Shown: one piece after another, positions 1 to 11,731 of the stretch
How positions within the stretch are numbered: position 1 is the first letter of the stretch
How the letters are laid out: each line of letters begins with the position of its first letter
NCBI RefSeq assembly: GCF_018873765.1
Contig: NC_057921.1
Coordinates: 25,889,784-25,953,783 of the forward strand
Direction of reading: 5' to 3'
Origin: Telopea speciosissima
Taxonomy: Eukaryota > Streptophyta > Magnoliopsida > Proteales > Proteaceae
Length of the DNA: 64,000 bases
Translations under genes and position numbers: made by a program
Notes under the pieces: model-generated
What the model saw: only the letters and a program-made list of their open reading frames with translations
The model's database searches: none
Told to the model about the DNA's origin: nothing

Positions 1-43
1 CTCTCCCTCTCACTCTCTCTGTCTCGTTCTCTCTCTCTCTCTC
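1..43. repeat. CT-rich microsatellite
   Basis: The window opens in a pyrimidine tract dominated by CT dinucleotides. About 50 bases further on, a purine-rich stretch ends in AAAAG followed by GTATGG, which resembles a 5' splice donor. CT-rich leaders are common in plant 5' UTRs, so this may be the tail of a leader exon of a gene starting upstream, but nothing coding confirms it. Confidence 0.6.
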
Positions 44-1810
44 TACCCAGTTGTAGACCCTCTGGTGTTAGGTCGAAGAAGTCGGATCAAAAGGTATGGA
101 TTTCATAAGAAATTGAGCAATTTTAGGGCTTTTGGATAATGTAACACTCTCTCAGTGTACTGTATTGATTTAGAAATTCTTCATGTTTAAAATTTTTAGG
201 GTTCTTTGTTTAGTAGATAATCTGTGCCTCAATATGTTATCCGTGCTTCAAATTTTTTAGGGTTCTTTCTCTATTTCGCTATTTAACAAAACGCTTGAGG
301 TGTTTTGTGTCCTAGATGGGTTGTGATTCTTTGTAGGTGGATGTGTAATGGAGAAAGATAACTCGATTGGGTTTTGAATATGTTGAAAAATTAAAAGTCA
401 AAAACGATAGAGAGGCCCTAAGCCAACCATTATAAGTAAGACTAATTATGAAGAACTCTAAACAACAATAGTTAGAGGAGCAAAAGAAAGAGATCTCTTG
501 CAAAAGATATGATGGATGCTAGATTGAAAAGATCTCTTGGCCTTGGAAACATGGTGGTTAAGGAAGGTAGAAGAAGAGTGGTATCTAATGATGATGTTGA
601 TGGCGAAAGTTTAGGAGAAACTAGAAAGGTAAAGCTTATCTTGTTAATTTCTCTTCCTACTTGTGATCATGAATTGAGGGAAAGAACAAAGGTCTCTCTT
701 CTTTTTCTGTTTAAATCTTACCAAGGATTTTGGGTTTCCATGGTTTTGGACAATTTGCCAAGGAAAATGTGTTTGGGTTCCCTCCGTTCCTCAGGGTAAT
801 GTTTTATTAATTTGTCTGTCATATCATATGATTAAAGCTGTAATATATTTCTTATGGTAAATCAGTCCATGGTGAAGGCAATATATATAGCAGCTATGAA
901 ATTTCAGTGTTAGATTAGGAAGGAAAATGCAAACCTGCATAGCCATACGGAAGAGAACAATGGGTCTACCTCCCAACCAAAATTTCAACTCCCTTAAGAC
1001 CTGTCATTGACACAAACAGGCTATGCCCTGTTTTTATAAGACAATCTTTATTTTTTCCATTTCTAGAGGATCGGCCTGTAGTGGTACAGAAGCAATCCCC
1101 AATACCCATTTATTGGCTGCCAAATAGTGCTTCATAAGGCTGTCATGTGGGCTGTTGAGTCCCTTCCAAGTTATGTTTCACATTGCTGTTGCAATAATAG
1201 CACGAAGTGGAGGGAAATGATGAGGAAGAAATCCATTAGACTGTGGTGGTGTGAAAGGTGCACTCACTCTATGTGGAGTGTCTGAACTCTGAAGTCCCAG
1301 GTAAATTTTCAAAGGGAAGATGGGAATCTAGAGTTTCATCTCTTTTCCTTCTCTCTTTCTAGTTATGCTGGTCTTTTTATTTTCTCCCTTTCTAGTCTCT
1401 CTACCTTAACTATATATGATAACAGATCAATCAAGGGTCTTCCCCTTTGAACAATTGCTGCCTTCAAACCTGCATAGCTTTGGGGAAGATATGGAAGATG
1501 AGATCTCTTTTTCTTCTTGTGAATGGATGTATTCATAACTTCCCTCCTGAATTTTCATTTTCCTTTTTTTTTTTCAAGTTAGATGCATTCATGTTGACTC
1601 TATTGATTTCCCATTTTGCTGAGATCATAATTCACCTGCTGAATTCCTATGTAGAAATCTTGCTTGTTAACTTTCTCATGCAAATATTCATTTCAATGCG
1701 ACTCTTTGCTGATTTCTGCATTAAACCTTTGCTCATTTCATTCCTCATGTGAAGATTCATGCTACTGTGACCTTTTTGGTTGTATTTCTGTTTTTAGATC
1801 TCTACTTAAT
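44..1810. other. Region without a secure gene; one unassigned 96-codon ORF
   Basis: No domain or family is recognised here. An ORF on the plus strand (509-799, starting MMDARLKRSLGLGN) is followed in frame, after about 40 codons, by AAAG-GTAAAG, which could be a splice donor. Its acidic and basic composition is compatible with a small exon, but no splice acceptor with a pyrimidine tract precedes it. I cannot say whether it is real. The rest is AT-rich with short T tracts and no long ORF on either strand. Confidence 0.3.
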
Positions 1811-1890
1811 GGGTCTTTAGCTCAAATGGGTAGAGCACTTGGAACATGAGCATGTTCCAAAGGGATGGTGGTTCAAATCCACCAAGACCC
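1811..1890 (+). tRNA. tRNA-derived sequence with an aberrant anticodon arm (probably a pseudo-tRNA)
   Basis: A 7-bp acceptor stem (GGGTCTT with AAGACCC) closes the structure. The D-arm GCTC/GAGC (1820-1836) and the T-arm GGTGG-TTCAAAT-CCACC (1867-1883) are perfect. The internal promoter boxes are good: an A box at TAGCTCAAATGGG and a B box at GGTTCAAATCC. The anticodon arm is abnormal. Between CTTGG and CCAA the 14-base insert is itself self-complementary (AACATG-AG-CATGTT), so a normal 7-base loop with a readable anticodon cannot form unless an unusual intron is invoked. I therefore read it as the Pol III head of a SINE-like repeat rather than a working tRNA gene. Confidence 0.45.
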
Positions 1891-2273
1891 TTTTTATTTA
1901 ACTGTTCATATATAGTCAGTTATGACACTAATCCACACAAGAACCCAATATTAATGGTATTTTTGAAATTTGACATTTTTATAATTATTTTGGTTATGTT
2001 AATGAAATATTTTAATTTTATGCCAACGTTGGTGAGAGAGAAAAGGGGTTTACAAGTATTTTTTGGTATAATTTAGAAGGAAATGGCATTATTGTAATTA
2101 ATATCAAATTTGGAAGAACAGGTTTTACCAAACACCATTTTCGTTCTGAACATGTTCTTGAGACCATTACCAAACGGTCATTTTCGGTCACAGAACGCCG
2201 TTCCAGACTAGAAATGCCAAAGAACGTTTTTAATTAAAAACGGGCGTTCTTTGTTCAGACCGTTACCAAACGC
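1811..2273 (+). mobile_element. tRNA-headed SINE-like dispersed repeat, copy 1
   Basis: The segment starts with a tRNA-like head (1811-1890), continues through a non-coding AT-rich body, and ends in a block rich in GAACG/CGTTC motifs that terminates in TTACCAAACGC. A second copy, in inverse orientation, lies at 59966-60415. It matches through the T-arm, the body and the terminal ACCAAACGC. A tRNA-derived 5' head with Pol III boxes plus a non-coding body is the SINE plan. However, the same ACCAAACGC end also forms one side of an inverted-repeat element near 60-62.6 kb, so a DNA-transposon arm that captured a tRNA is an alternative. I found no convincing target duplication. Just beyond its right end lies the truncated 3' end of a LINE. 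Confidence 0.5.
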
Positions 2274-2280
2274 AACCTAA

Positions 2281-4028
2281 GCAACCGTACCCATGATAAT
2301 AGATTTAATAAGGGTGAGGCGACCAGCATAGGAAAAGGCCTTAGCCTTACAAGAAGAAAGCTATTTCTCCATTTTAAAAATCAAATCAAACCATCAAAAT
2401 CATGCTGTCAAAGAGCCTAGGACGATAAGGGCACTCCAAGGTATTTCATCGGCAAGACCCCCTTGTTAAAGCCCAAAGAATGACAGAAATAATCCTAAGG
2501 ATCAGCCGAGGTATTGACAAAAAGGACATTTGATTTCTCTTGGTTGATTGGGAGATCGAAAGAAAAGAGAACTATTGAAGCAATTGTTTGAGAATGTCCA
2601 CATTAGAGTTTGAAGCTTTGCCAAAAATGAAATGATCATCTGTAAAGCAGCTTGAACTGATGCACGGCTCGTCACAATACTGATGATAATCAAATCGGCC
2701 CTTGGTAGCTGCATGGGAGACAGAATCAGTGAAGACTTGCAGCACAATATTGAAGAGAAATGGCAACAAAGGACATCCCTGGCGAAGACCCCTATTGGCT
2801 GAAAACATGGGGGACTGAGCACCATTTAAGAAGATGACATAAGAAGGAATAGTAACACATTGAACAATCCAAGCAATAAAGGGCGCATGGAAATTCAGCC
2901 TATCAAGCAAGGTGAAAAGAAAACTCCATTGAACGGAGTCATAGGCTTTCCTAAGATCAATTTTAGCAGCAAACCGAGCCATGCTTGTGTTCCTATGATA
3001 GTCATGAAGAATCTCTTGACAGAGGAGGATATTATCAGAGATCTACTTCCCCTCAATAAAAGCGGACTGATTCTGACCGACCACCTTGTGAAGAATCGGT
3101 TTTATTTTGTTTGTTATTAATTTACCAATAAATTTGTAGAAAAGAGGACTTACCGCTATGGGCTGAAAGTCATTGAAAGTATTTTGAGAGGCACCTTTGG
3201 GGATCAAGGTAAGTCTAGAGACCTTTAGCTGCTCTTGCATCGACTGAGTATGGAAAATTTTCAGAATGGACTGGCAGACATCCCTCCAAATAATACGCCA
3301 AGCCTTTTTTAAAAAGTATGCATCGAATCCATCAGTGCTTGGCGTGCTGTCATTATCCATTGCAAAAATAACACCTTTGATCTCCTCGACTGTGAAAGGT
3401 CTACAGATATTTATCAATTCTTCAGAGGACAAAGATCTATCAATTGGAAGCTTGAATATGGTACATAAAGATTGAGGAGTTCCCATGTAGGCCTGCTTAA
3501 AGAACCAAGCAGCTTCCATACGAATGCATCATCACCAATAATAATGTTACCAACGCAATCCTTCACCACAGAGACCCAATTTTGAGATCTACGAGTCTTG
3601 ACCGAACGGTGGAAAAAATCGGTGTTTCAATCTCCTGGATTCAACCATTTAACACGAGCCTTTTGTCTCAACTCAGACTCTCTGGTAGACATAAGATTTT
3701 TCAGCTCTAATATCGCGGTCCTTTCCTGCTGAATAGTAGCCTCATCCGTGCTGCCACTTTGAATGTTAGCCTAAATGTGGCCAACTTGCTCTACAATGGT
3801 CTAGATTCTGTCAAGATTGTGAAAAACATTCTTGCTCCATCCCTTAAGCCTGTTCTTAAGGATTTTCAGCCTAAATAGAAGTCTAGCCATGGGGGAGCCA
3901 GTAATATTCAAGTTCCAAACTTCTTGGACCAGGGAGAAAATCCTCATGATCGGCCCAATGATTAAAGAAAAAGAATTGTCTCCCACAAGGTTTAGGCTGC
4001 GAACCAAGAGAAGTGACCATAGGGCTGT
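2281..4028 (-). pseudogene. L1-type LINE, reverse-transcriptase half (decayed)
   Basis: Minus-strand frames encode a non-LTR reverse transcriptase broken by frameshifts and stops. In order from 4028 down they show: the sequence after the endonuclease SDH motif (…SPMVTSLGSQPKP…, FFNHWADHEDFLP); an RT region around 3500-3050 with DGFDAYFLKKAW, LTLIPKGA, FQPIAVSPLFYKFIGKLI and NQSAFIEGK; then KIDLRKAYDSVQWSFL, GLRQGCPLLPFLF and a catalytic-type box FTDD in place of the usual FADD (2982-2572); and finally FSYAGRLTLIKSI near 2330. The element is cut at about 2280, next to the SINE-like repeat, so the RT C-terminal region and 3' tail are missing. Its endonuclease half continues at 7052-8158, beyond the solo LTR. 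Confidence 0.85.
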
Positions 4029-7000
4029 TGTCACACCCCCATCCCAATAAAGGATAATTTACAAGAAACGGGGTGACTGGGATGATAGGTGTCATCCCAA
4101 TACTACCAGGATCACAGATACAGTGCCCCGATCCACAACCTACTTGATATCAAGGCATGATGATGTCAGGGTGCGTAAACCAATGGAATAATCATTCCAA
4201 AATAAAGAGATCGAGATCAGCGGAAGTGTAAATCATTTTAAAATTAAATAATACAAAGTGTCGGCTCACTGATGATAACATATATCACAGTTACTATATC
4301 CCGTATCCATCCAGTAATTTTCATAAATTTATACGTGGAGTCCATACATGACTGAAGATGAATATAGAAGTAAAGATTTAAATCACGCCACAAGGGCACC
4401 ATTCTTGGGTGTACATCGACATCCAAGTCCAAGTCACTGACTCCACTAGATTCACATCCATAGGAGCTCGTCAAGATATTACCTGCATATCAACTAAAAG
4501 AGGTTGCGCAACGGGGTTAGCTCCACGAGCTATTGTGAGAGCAAAGGGGAATGCACATACACGCAAACAGACAATTTGAAATCAATCCATGATGCATGCA
4601 CATGTTAGATTTATTTTTCACCTAGCACACAAATTCTAAGTCAAGTGTATGCTACTATGATAACTCAGGAGACACTATGGGTCACTTAACTTATCGCCAC
4701 AATGAAACCTCAGTTATCACAAGGGAGCCTATGCGGTCGAAGCCATCAGGCCACCCAGTAGCAGACCCCGATAGCCATCACTACCCCTGACCTGGCCTCT
4801 CTTCCCCACAGACAACAGGTGCTCAGACTATCCAACACATGAACCCCTGATGGTAAGGGTCGTAACATAAGGGAACAAAAGTCTTAACCACAGATATACT
4901 ACATGCAATTATCGTCCCGAGACATATTCCAGGTGCATCAACTTTCCATTCCATCTAGTACCCAGGTACCAGCACAGCACGACGCATACATGACAAGATG
5001 ACAGTCAACATATTTTATAAATATTTATGGGGTTCTGGTACCGGTACACCAGGCACCGTGACCCGATATATTAGTGAAACCATTAACACATCACATTCGT
5101 ACTAGTTCACAATCAAGATAAATATGCAAATGTGCAAGATGCTTATAAATCATATGATAGCATGATAATGAATATTTAATAGATATTCAAGCCTAAACAA
5201 ATCACCCATAAACCCACTCACCTAACTCGGGCATCACCCAACGTGGTTGACATGAATCTCACCGGTGCACGTTCTTTCCATCGACTTGGGTAGCCTAAGG
5301 AAGCGAGGGAAAGTATTAAAAGATGTATAGAGGGGTCCTAAGTTATGCCCCCAAAGTTAAAGTTGGGTTTTAAACAAGACAGCACGGACAAACTCGTGGA
5401 CGAAAGCCCCAGGGTGAGTCCGTCCCTAACTCCGTTCAGGCCAACAAGTTACAATACGAGGGACGGATCCATGGATGAAACTTCCACCTGGATCCGTTCC
5501 TACAGCCATTCAAACCCTGAGACATACCCGAGAACGAATGGAACTACGGACGGAACCTCTCTATAAATCTGTTCCTGCATCTGTTTGATTCCTGAGACAT
5601 TCCCGAGATTGAACGGAACCACGGACGAAGGCAATAGAGTGAATCCGTTCCTGACTCCGCTCGAACCAGCTATCAACATATACTAGATGGATTTACGGAC
5701 GGAACCATGACATTGGGTTTTTCGTGCATCCGTCGAGGTTCTTTTTGAGATTTCTTAAGACTTTCTCCTCCATCTTGGAACCTGGAGTTCACATAGCCCT
5801 CAGGGTCATGGAGGGGAGTCATAGGCCTTCCTAGGGTCACTAGAACCTAATCCTACCTCATGGATCCAAGATCACACAAGGATCTAACTCCCTTTGGTCC
5901 AATATAGGGCTTGGGGTTTGAAAACCATAGAATCAACAACAATGGCTGCAAAGTGGCTGAGGGGAGCTTACATTAGGGATTGGTTTTCATTAATAGAGCC
6001 CCCCATAAGGACTAAACTCCACTCTTGAATCCCAAATGGAACCCTAGGTCAGCTCTACCTCAATAAACCTACTCAAACCCACAAATAAATAAAGAAGAGG
6101 GAGGTACCATGAGATGGAAACATACCTTAATGAGTGGAGCTCAAACCCCAACTCCAGCCAGCCTTGAAGATCCACCTTCTCGTCTTTCCATCTCCCCTTT
6201 TTCTTCTTTTCTTCAATCCTTGTCTAGACAGCAAGAAGAGAGGAGGTAGGGGGGCAAGACTCCTCTTGCTTCCCTTTCCACTTTCTTCCTTCCCCTCCCA
6301 TTCCTCTTCCTTTCTTCTTCTTCTCCTCCACGGTTTGGCTTGGAGGGGGAGAGATGGGAGAGTTTAGAGCTGAGCCCTCCCTTTTAAAAGATAAAATGGG
6401 GCTTAGGGCTTGTTTGCCTAGGTGACCCCAAGACTAAGAATAATCCTTTAAGTCTAGGTGGGCCTTAAGGCCTGTTTGGCTTAGCCTAAGGTCTTAAGAA
6501 AAGGGTAATTTAGCCTTAGGGCTTGTTTGGCCCAAGCTAGGTAAGAGAAACCATTATCTATTTTAATTAAGTCCCGTGAGCCCATTTTCATGGCCCAACA
6601 ATTTCTAAGAAGGTAATGGTGGGGTCCATCTTGTCCGAGGACCTAGTTATTGTGTCCGGGACACTAGGATGTGGGTCCCACATAAAAATACAACAAAAGG
6701 GCAAGAAACAACATGGACGGATCCACGGACGGAACCAGTCTGGTGAGTTTGTTCGTGGCTCTGTTGTTGCTGTAAGGGCCCAACATACAAGGAAAGTTGC
6801 TGGGGCTTTAACCCGTACTTCTAGGACTTCGAAGAGGATATTTATAATAGAATTTAGGGTTCAAGTTTTACCCATAGTATGGTCCAACCGCCCATCAAGG
6901 AGTGAATCATAATTCTTTTGTTCGAGCTTTCCCCCTTAACTGTTAGAGTTCAAGGTCACAGGTGTTGACCATTGGCATCGTGGCATCACCCGTCAGTAAA

Positions 7001-7051
7001 AGTTCAATTTGACCTGGGGTATTAGGATGTATTTCGGGCACAGATGTAACA
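4029..7051. mobile_element. 3.0-kb solo LTR, gypsy-like, inserted in the LINE
   Basis: The ends are TGTCACACCCC (4029) and …GATGTAACA (7051), the TG…CA form of an LTR. TGTCACACC starts are typical of some plant Ty3/gypsy LTRs. The flanking bases GCTGT (4024-4028) and GTTGT (7052-7056) differ by one C/T change and fit a 5-bp target duplication. Removing the element and one copy of the duplication brings together the two halves of the LINE endonuclease motif SDHSP, which confirms both borders. No gag/pol ORF, internal primer site or repeated terminal sequence is visible, so this is a solo LTR rather than a complete element. It contains a degenerate tandem repeat (5385-5760) and three copies of a TTAGGGCTTGTTTG-like motif around 6400-6530. 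Confidence 0.75.
5385..5760 (+). repeat. Degenerate ~75-bp tandem repeat inside the solo LTR
   Basis: Five diverged units recur at roughly 72-77-bp spacing, anchored on ACGGACGGAACC-like cores near 5395, 5467, 5543, 5620 and 5695. Each is followed by GAATCCGTTCCT-like and ACTCCGTTC-like blocks. An isolated sixth core occurs near 6721. Confidence 0.6.
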
Positions 7052-8158
7052 GTTGTGGTCAGAGACGCCCTGGTTCTAAAAGATTGTATAAGAATTGGAG
7101 AAAGCCTGAAGCCAAGTGGGATCCCCCAGGACATGACCAATCTTACAAGCAATACGATCACGGCCCATTCCTTAATGATTCTAGGTGAAATGATAACCCG
7201 ACCATTTGAAGTCGGTAAGATTAGAGTAGGCCAAACAATCTGTCATAGGCTTGGTAATTCTAGTAGTCACTGGTCTACCGCCAAGCTTCTCCATCGGCGA
7301 CTTGATAGAATTAAAGTCTCCAAGGAGAATCCATGGCAGGTGGAATGCTTTAGGTTGGAAATACTATTCCAGAGATCCACTCTTTCAAAAGCAAAGTTTG
7401 CAACGTAGACCATAGTGATGTTAACTAGCTGTTGAGAATGCTTGAGGAGAACTTGAGAATGTATCATCTGAGAGGTGATAAGAATCGGGTGGACCTCCAC
7501 CAGCTCAGAATCCCAAAGCACACAAATTCTTCCTGCATCAGAATTCTCATAGTTATTGATGCATCTCCATCGACTAGCAAAAGGACGATAGGTAGTTTCA
7601 AAATTCCCCGACTTGACTCGGGTTTCCACCAAACCGAACAAAGCAAGTTGATTTCACATTGCCCAATCCATAACAGTTCGACGTTTCTCAGGGTTGTTGA
7701 TACCCTTGGCATTCCACAAACCCACTTTAATTATTGAGATATGGGGGTGGTGGAGCGGTGCAAGGGGTTGCTCCTCCTTGGGCTACGATCTCTCACTCGG
7801 CTATCCATCATGGTATTGGTAGTATCGATACCATCACCATCATTAGTAACTCACTCGGCCACTTGCATAAGGCTGAAACGGTTCCCTTTGTTGATAGGAA
7901 GGGAAGTAGACCCATGCCGATTCTTATTATTCTCTGAAGTTCTAGTCGTAGGCTTCATTGGGTTCTTTGAGATACGTTAAGAATTTGAAGGAGCATTTTG
8001 TTTCTGCATGGCTCTGGTTGTCTCATTCGGCACAAGGTCAGCACTTTTTCTAGCCACAGATATAGGGTGAAGTTGACTAGTAGCTGAGTTGGCACCATCA
8101 ACTTGAGTGGAGGGATTAGTCTCATGCATGTGGGGAGTGCTAGAATCCAGGCCATGAC
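7052..8158 (-). pseudogene. L1-type LINE, ORF1 tail and endonuclease half (decayed)
   Basis: Read from 8158 down, the minus strand gives a low-complexity polar stretch (…STPHMHETNPSTQVDGAN…) like the region between the ORF1 C-terminus and the endonuclease of plant L1 elements. From about 7735 an AP-endonuclease-type domain follows: GLWNAKGINNPEKRR, LFGLVETRVK, then in another frame WILLGDFNSIKSPMEKLGG and GMGRDRIACKIGHVLGDPTW, ending at SDH next to the solo LTR. Several frameshifts and stops separate these blocks, so it cannot encode a working enzyme. It is the 5' half of the LINE whose RT lies at 2281-4028. Confidence 0.8.
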
Positions 8159-8159
8159 A

Positions 8160-8695
8160 TCTTCCCGAATGGGAATTAATATTTGGAAACTATGTGAAAT
8201 TCTGGAAATGTTTAATTGTTATTGAACCTTTTTCCTCATATTGTTAATGATGATAGTTGTAAATTATGCTTGTTATTCAATTGATATTTTTTAATGATGA
8301 TTCTGTTATATCATGGTTTGGGATTACTTATTGGGCTAGTGTTACTCACCCTTTTTATTATTGGAATTTTTCGGACTGATGATTAGAGCTCCTGGGAGTA
8401 GCTAGATTTTTGGGTAGAGCTCCGTACGGAAAATACTTTTTTGGATGTAATATTTTGAGATAAAATTAGAAGAAGTTTGATTATTTGGAAGAAAATTTTG
8501 GTGTAATTTTGAAAGTATTGTAATTTCATATACTTTGTTGGATTATTGTATGACTTAAATCAGCGCTAGATGGATTAACTTGATCTTGGGTGGTTGTGGA
8601 CTATTTAATTAAGTTTCACACTTTCAGCTAGAGCTTTGGTCGTTTGTGTCATATACTAGCATTGTGGGTCCTGCTGAGGATTTGGGGTGTGGTAC
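8160..8695 (+). mobile_element. Possible LTR 3' fragment, unassigned
   Basis: There are no ORFs. The stretch ends in GGATTTGGGGTGTGGTA, close to the GGGGTGTGACA ends of gypsy LTRs that start TGTCACACCCC. It contains AGAGCTCCTGGGAGTAG and AGAGCTCCGTACGG blocks. No primer site follows it. The assignment rests on the terminal resemblance only. Confidence 0.25.
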
Positions 8696-8702
8696 CTCCC
8701 AC

Positions 8703-8759
8703 TCTCTCTCTCTCCTCTGGGCATGAAATGACCTATTGCCCAGAGGAGAGAGACAGAGA
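8703..8759. repeat. Short inverted repeat (hairpin)
   Basis: The left arm CTCTCTCCTCTGGGCA and the right arm TGCCCAGAGGAGAGAG are perfect complements around a 13-base centre (about 8708-8752). The arms extend imperfectly into CT/AG tracts on both sides. It may be the remains of a foldback element or a rearranged microsatellite. Confidence 0.6.
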
Positions 8760-11585
8760 TTGAGAGGAGCTAGCACACTCTCCACTCCCGGACAGAAAAC
8801 ATTGCCCCTTTTCTCGAAAAGCTGTTTTTTCTAAAAGTGTGAGATTCTAAAGGAGGATTTATAAAATTCCGTTCATCACTTCCAATAAGATTCTTAGAGT
8901 AACAAAAACATGGTGTCTATGCTCATATGTGAAATTTCAGCCTAAAAAAACAGTTTGCCTAACGCAAAAATAGAGTTATCTTAAATATTTCACTTGTGGT
9001 AGATCCAATAAGGCCCAAATTTTGTGAATAGAAGGGCTTAAGGTGTAAAGGTTTGGAAATTAAGATTTTAGAAGAGTGCACAAGTGTGGATGGAGCACTG
9101 TAAATGTGCAAGGACATACAAGAGGATGCATGCACTGAACGCGAGGGCAAGAATTACACTCTCGAATTTGACATAGGACAGATTTAAAGAATATATAATA
9201 ACTATCCATTGGCTGCAATTTCCATATCATCTTCTCATGTAACACAGTGAGATGGGCCTTGATAAGCTAGACAATTCAAATGAGTTTTCCTTACTTCTAA
9301 AATATAAACAAATTTTATTTCATAAAAAAAGTATAAGCAAGTTATGCACATACAATACATGAATTTTAATACAGGGATTTTCATATTAATACCCTTCATT
9401 GTCAAATAAGTTGTAATCTTATTTTTTTTCCATAAATTTTTGGATTGAGTTTTTCTTTAGCCGCCATGGTCAAGGGAGAATCCATTGACCTTGTTAGGTA
9501 GTCATGGGATCATCTCCATGGTTGACTATGGAAAAACAATCAAAAGGAATTTCTGGTATAATAAAATTTTATTACACTAATCTCTTCTGTCATCCCGTAA
9601 GAATTAGGGTAAAGAGAAGAAGAGAAAACATCATCTCTTTCCATCACATGAAAAGAGGACACCATTCCATACCCGAATGTGTTTACAGAAAGAGATTGAT
9701 TCGGGTTTTCTTTCACATCCCATGAATAACAAATAATTAAAATCTTAATGCATGATAATAAAACATCAAGATTCGCTAACTAGGAGAGCCTCGAGTGTTG
9801 CTCCTCCTCCAGATAATGATTCTTCTCCCAATGAGCATTTCAAGAAAGCTGTTCTTGAATATTCTTGGTGGAACCAAAGATTCCCCAAGTCAAACCAACA
9901 AACTTCTCCATGAAAAGATCCAATCTTCCAAAAAACCCAGAACCTCACCACTTAGTATGAGAGCAATAGAGAAGAGAGAGGACAGAGGAGAGAGAATTCA
10001 GGTACAAAGGGTGAGGGAGAAAATTAGGCCAAGCCTTCTAGCCGACTCCCCCCACCCTTATGTGTTTATAGTTTAGAGCTCCCCATGTATTCCTTGTGAG
10101 AGTCTGACTCTCTCTCTCTCTCTTTCCTCAAGTTTGACTTGAAATTAAATAGGCTTTCCTAATGAGCTTCTAATTGGTGAAGAAGTAGAATCTTAAAAGG
10201 AAAAAGTAAATAATTAATCAATTAATTTAATTATTAATGACTAATTAAATAATTGCATAACATCAAAATTAAATAAACAATTATTAATTAGTAAATCCTT
10301 GAAATGCCTTGCATAATAACAACTTATTATGCACCAACCCTCCACTAATCAACATCACTGTTATGGAATCTAGGTCATGTATATTAATACTGTTAAACCC
10401 CATTCCATAGTACATGTCCATATTAGAGTGTCTGTGTACGTGATTGGAAACCACAAAACACGATTAAATATTTTAGTCAAAACATACATACAATATATCA
10501 TCTTATGTGAAAATAAGTTTTGCAAAACCATTTCCAAAACGGTACAAGATCTTGATTTTCATCCGACCATCCACAGACAACCTCTCCTTGATGTTCCCAA
10601 TCGGGCAGTAGGAACCATGTTGAGTGACTCTTTCACTCACAAAATGTTCGCACATTCGCAGAACACCGCCTTTGGTTCTCTTGAACCTTAGTCATTAATG
10701 AACCAAAGAATGCGTCCACATTTTGCAGTTACAAGGCCCTCTCAGGTACTGGATCTCGGTGACACATGTCTATCCCAAACCTACATCTGACAATAACACA
10801 TGAGGGAATCGACACAAGCAGATTCTTCGCCAATACACAATAATATGTGTATTCGCATTCATACCCTAACATCAATATGTCTAGGCATACCCAATGCGAT
10901 GACCATATGATAAGGGTGCCTAGCCCAAACCCTAGCTGTGACTACTATTTTAAGTGTAAACTTCTGGACATACATTGCTCAAAAAGTTTATATTGCATGC
11001 TATAATATTAAACTAAAATGTATAGACGGTTCAATAAGGTATAAACCGGAATAAATTGGGTTTGATGGACACATATATCCAATAGACCTAAGGCCTTTGA
11101 TGTTGAAACTTGAAAGAGTATCATGCAACACTAAAGAGTAATTTCGACCATTTTTAAATAGAAACAAACATTTATAACCAATGGAAAGGAAAATTTCCTT
11201 GAAACTTTTTTACCCTAATTTAAATTGGGGGAGCATTCTCTGTGGGGAGCGCAAAGGCCATGCGTGCACGACAGCCAATGAGATCATGTGCGCTGGCATC
11301 TCGGGGGCGGGATTTCCACCTTTCATTGGGGGTGGGGCGGTCATTTAACTCCACACTGTGTCTGGACGTGGCTCTTGTGTCCCCATAGAAAACTTTTCTC
11401 CTTTAAATATCAAATTCTAAATACTTTAGTTAGACAATAATTTTTCCCCTCATTGGTAGCCAAATTAGACAATTGTGTAACCAGGGTTTTCCCTGGGGTT
11501 TGAACCGTAAAACTGAGCAGGTTCAAGGGGGTTCCTTGTTAGCGCAAAAAAAAAAAAAGAGAGAGTACTTTAGGGAGTAGTTTTT
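8760..11585. other. Non-coding region, no gene recognised
   Basis: Only short, unconserved ORFs occur on either strand. A CT microsatellite lies at 10106-10124, followed by an AT-rich block (10195-10310). From about 10370 to 11110 the sequence has the even composition of retrotransposon leader or LTR DNA (for example GGTTTGATGGACACATAT near 11060), but no ends, primer site or gag domain were found. A GC-rich patch (11230-11350) separates it from the next foldback. Confidence 0.4.
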
Positions 11586-11589
11586 TTGT

Positions 11590-11731
11590 CTGAGAGTGTG
11601 GCTTAAACCAATTGTCGACACTCTCATATGTCTATCTCTCTCCTCATCAAAACAGGGGGGCAAAGGTATCTTTTCATATGAGAAGGAGAGAGATAGACGT
11701 GAAAGTGCTGGTGTAGGCCACACTCCCATAC
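11590..11731. mobile_element. Small foldback/MITE-like element
   Basis: GAGTGTGGCTTAAACCA at the left end and GTGTAGGCCACACTC at the right end are imperfect inverted repeats. Inside them, CACTCTCATATGTCTATCTC mirrors GAGATAGACGTGAAAGTG. Most of the roughly 140 bp can fold into one hairpin. There is no coding capacity and no clear target duplication. The structure fits a miniature inverted-repeat element of unknown superfamily. Confidence 0.45.

Noticed and set aside
509..799. Protein-coding gene of 96 codons
   Set aside because: No recognised family, no good acceptor or downstream exon; kept only as a note in the region entry.
2281..8158. Two independent LINE insertions
   Set aside because: The endonuclease and RT halves meet in frame at SDHSP once the solo LTR and one target duplication are removed, so they are one element.
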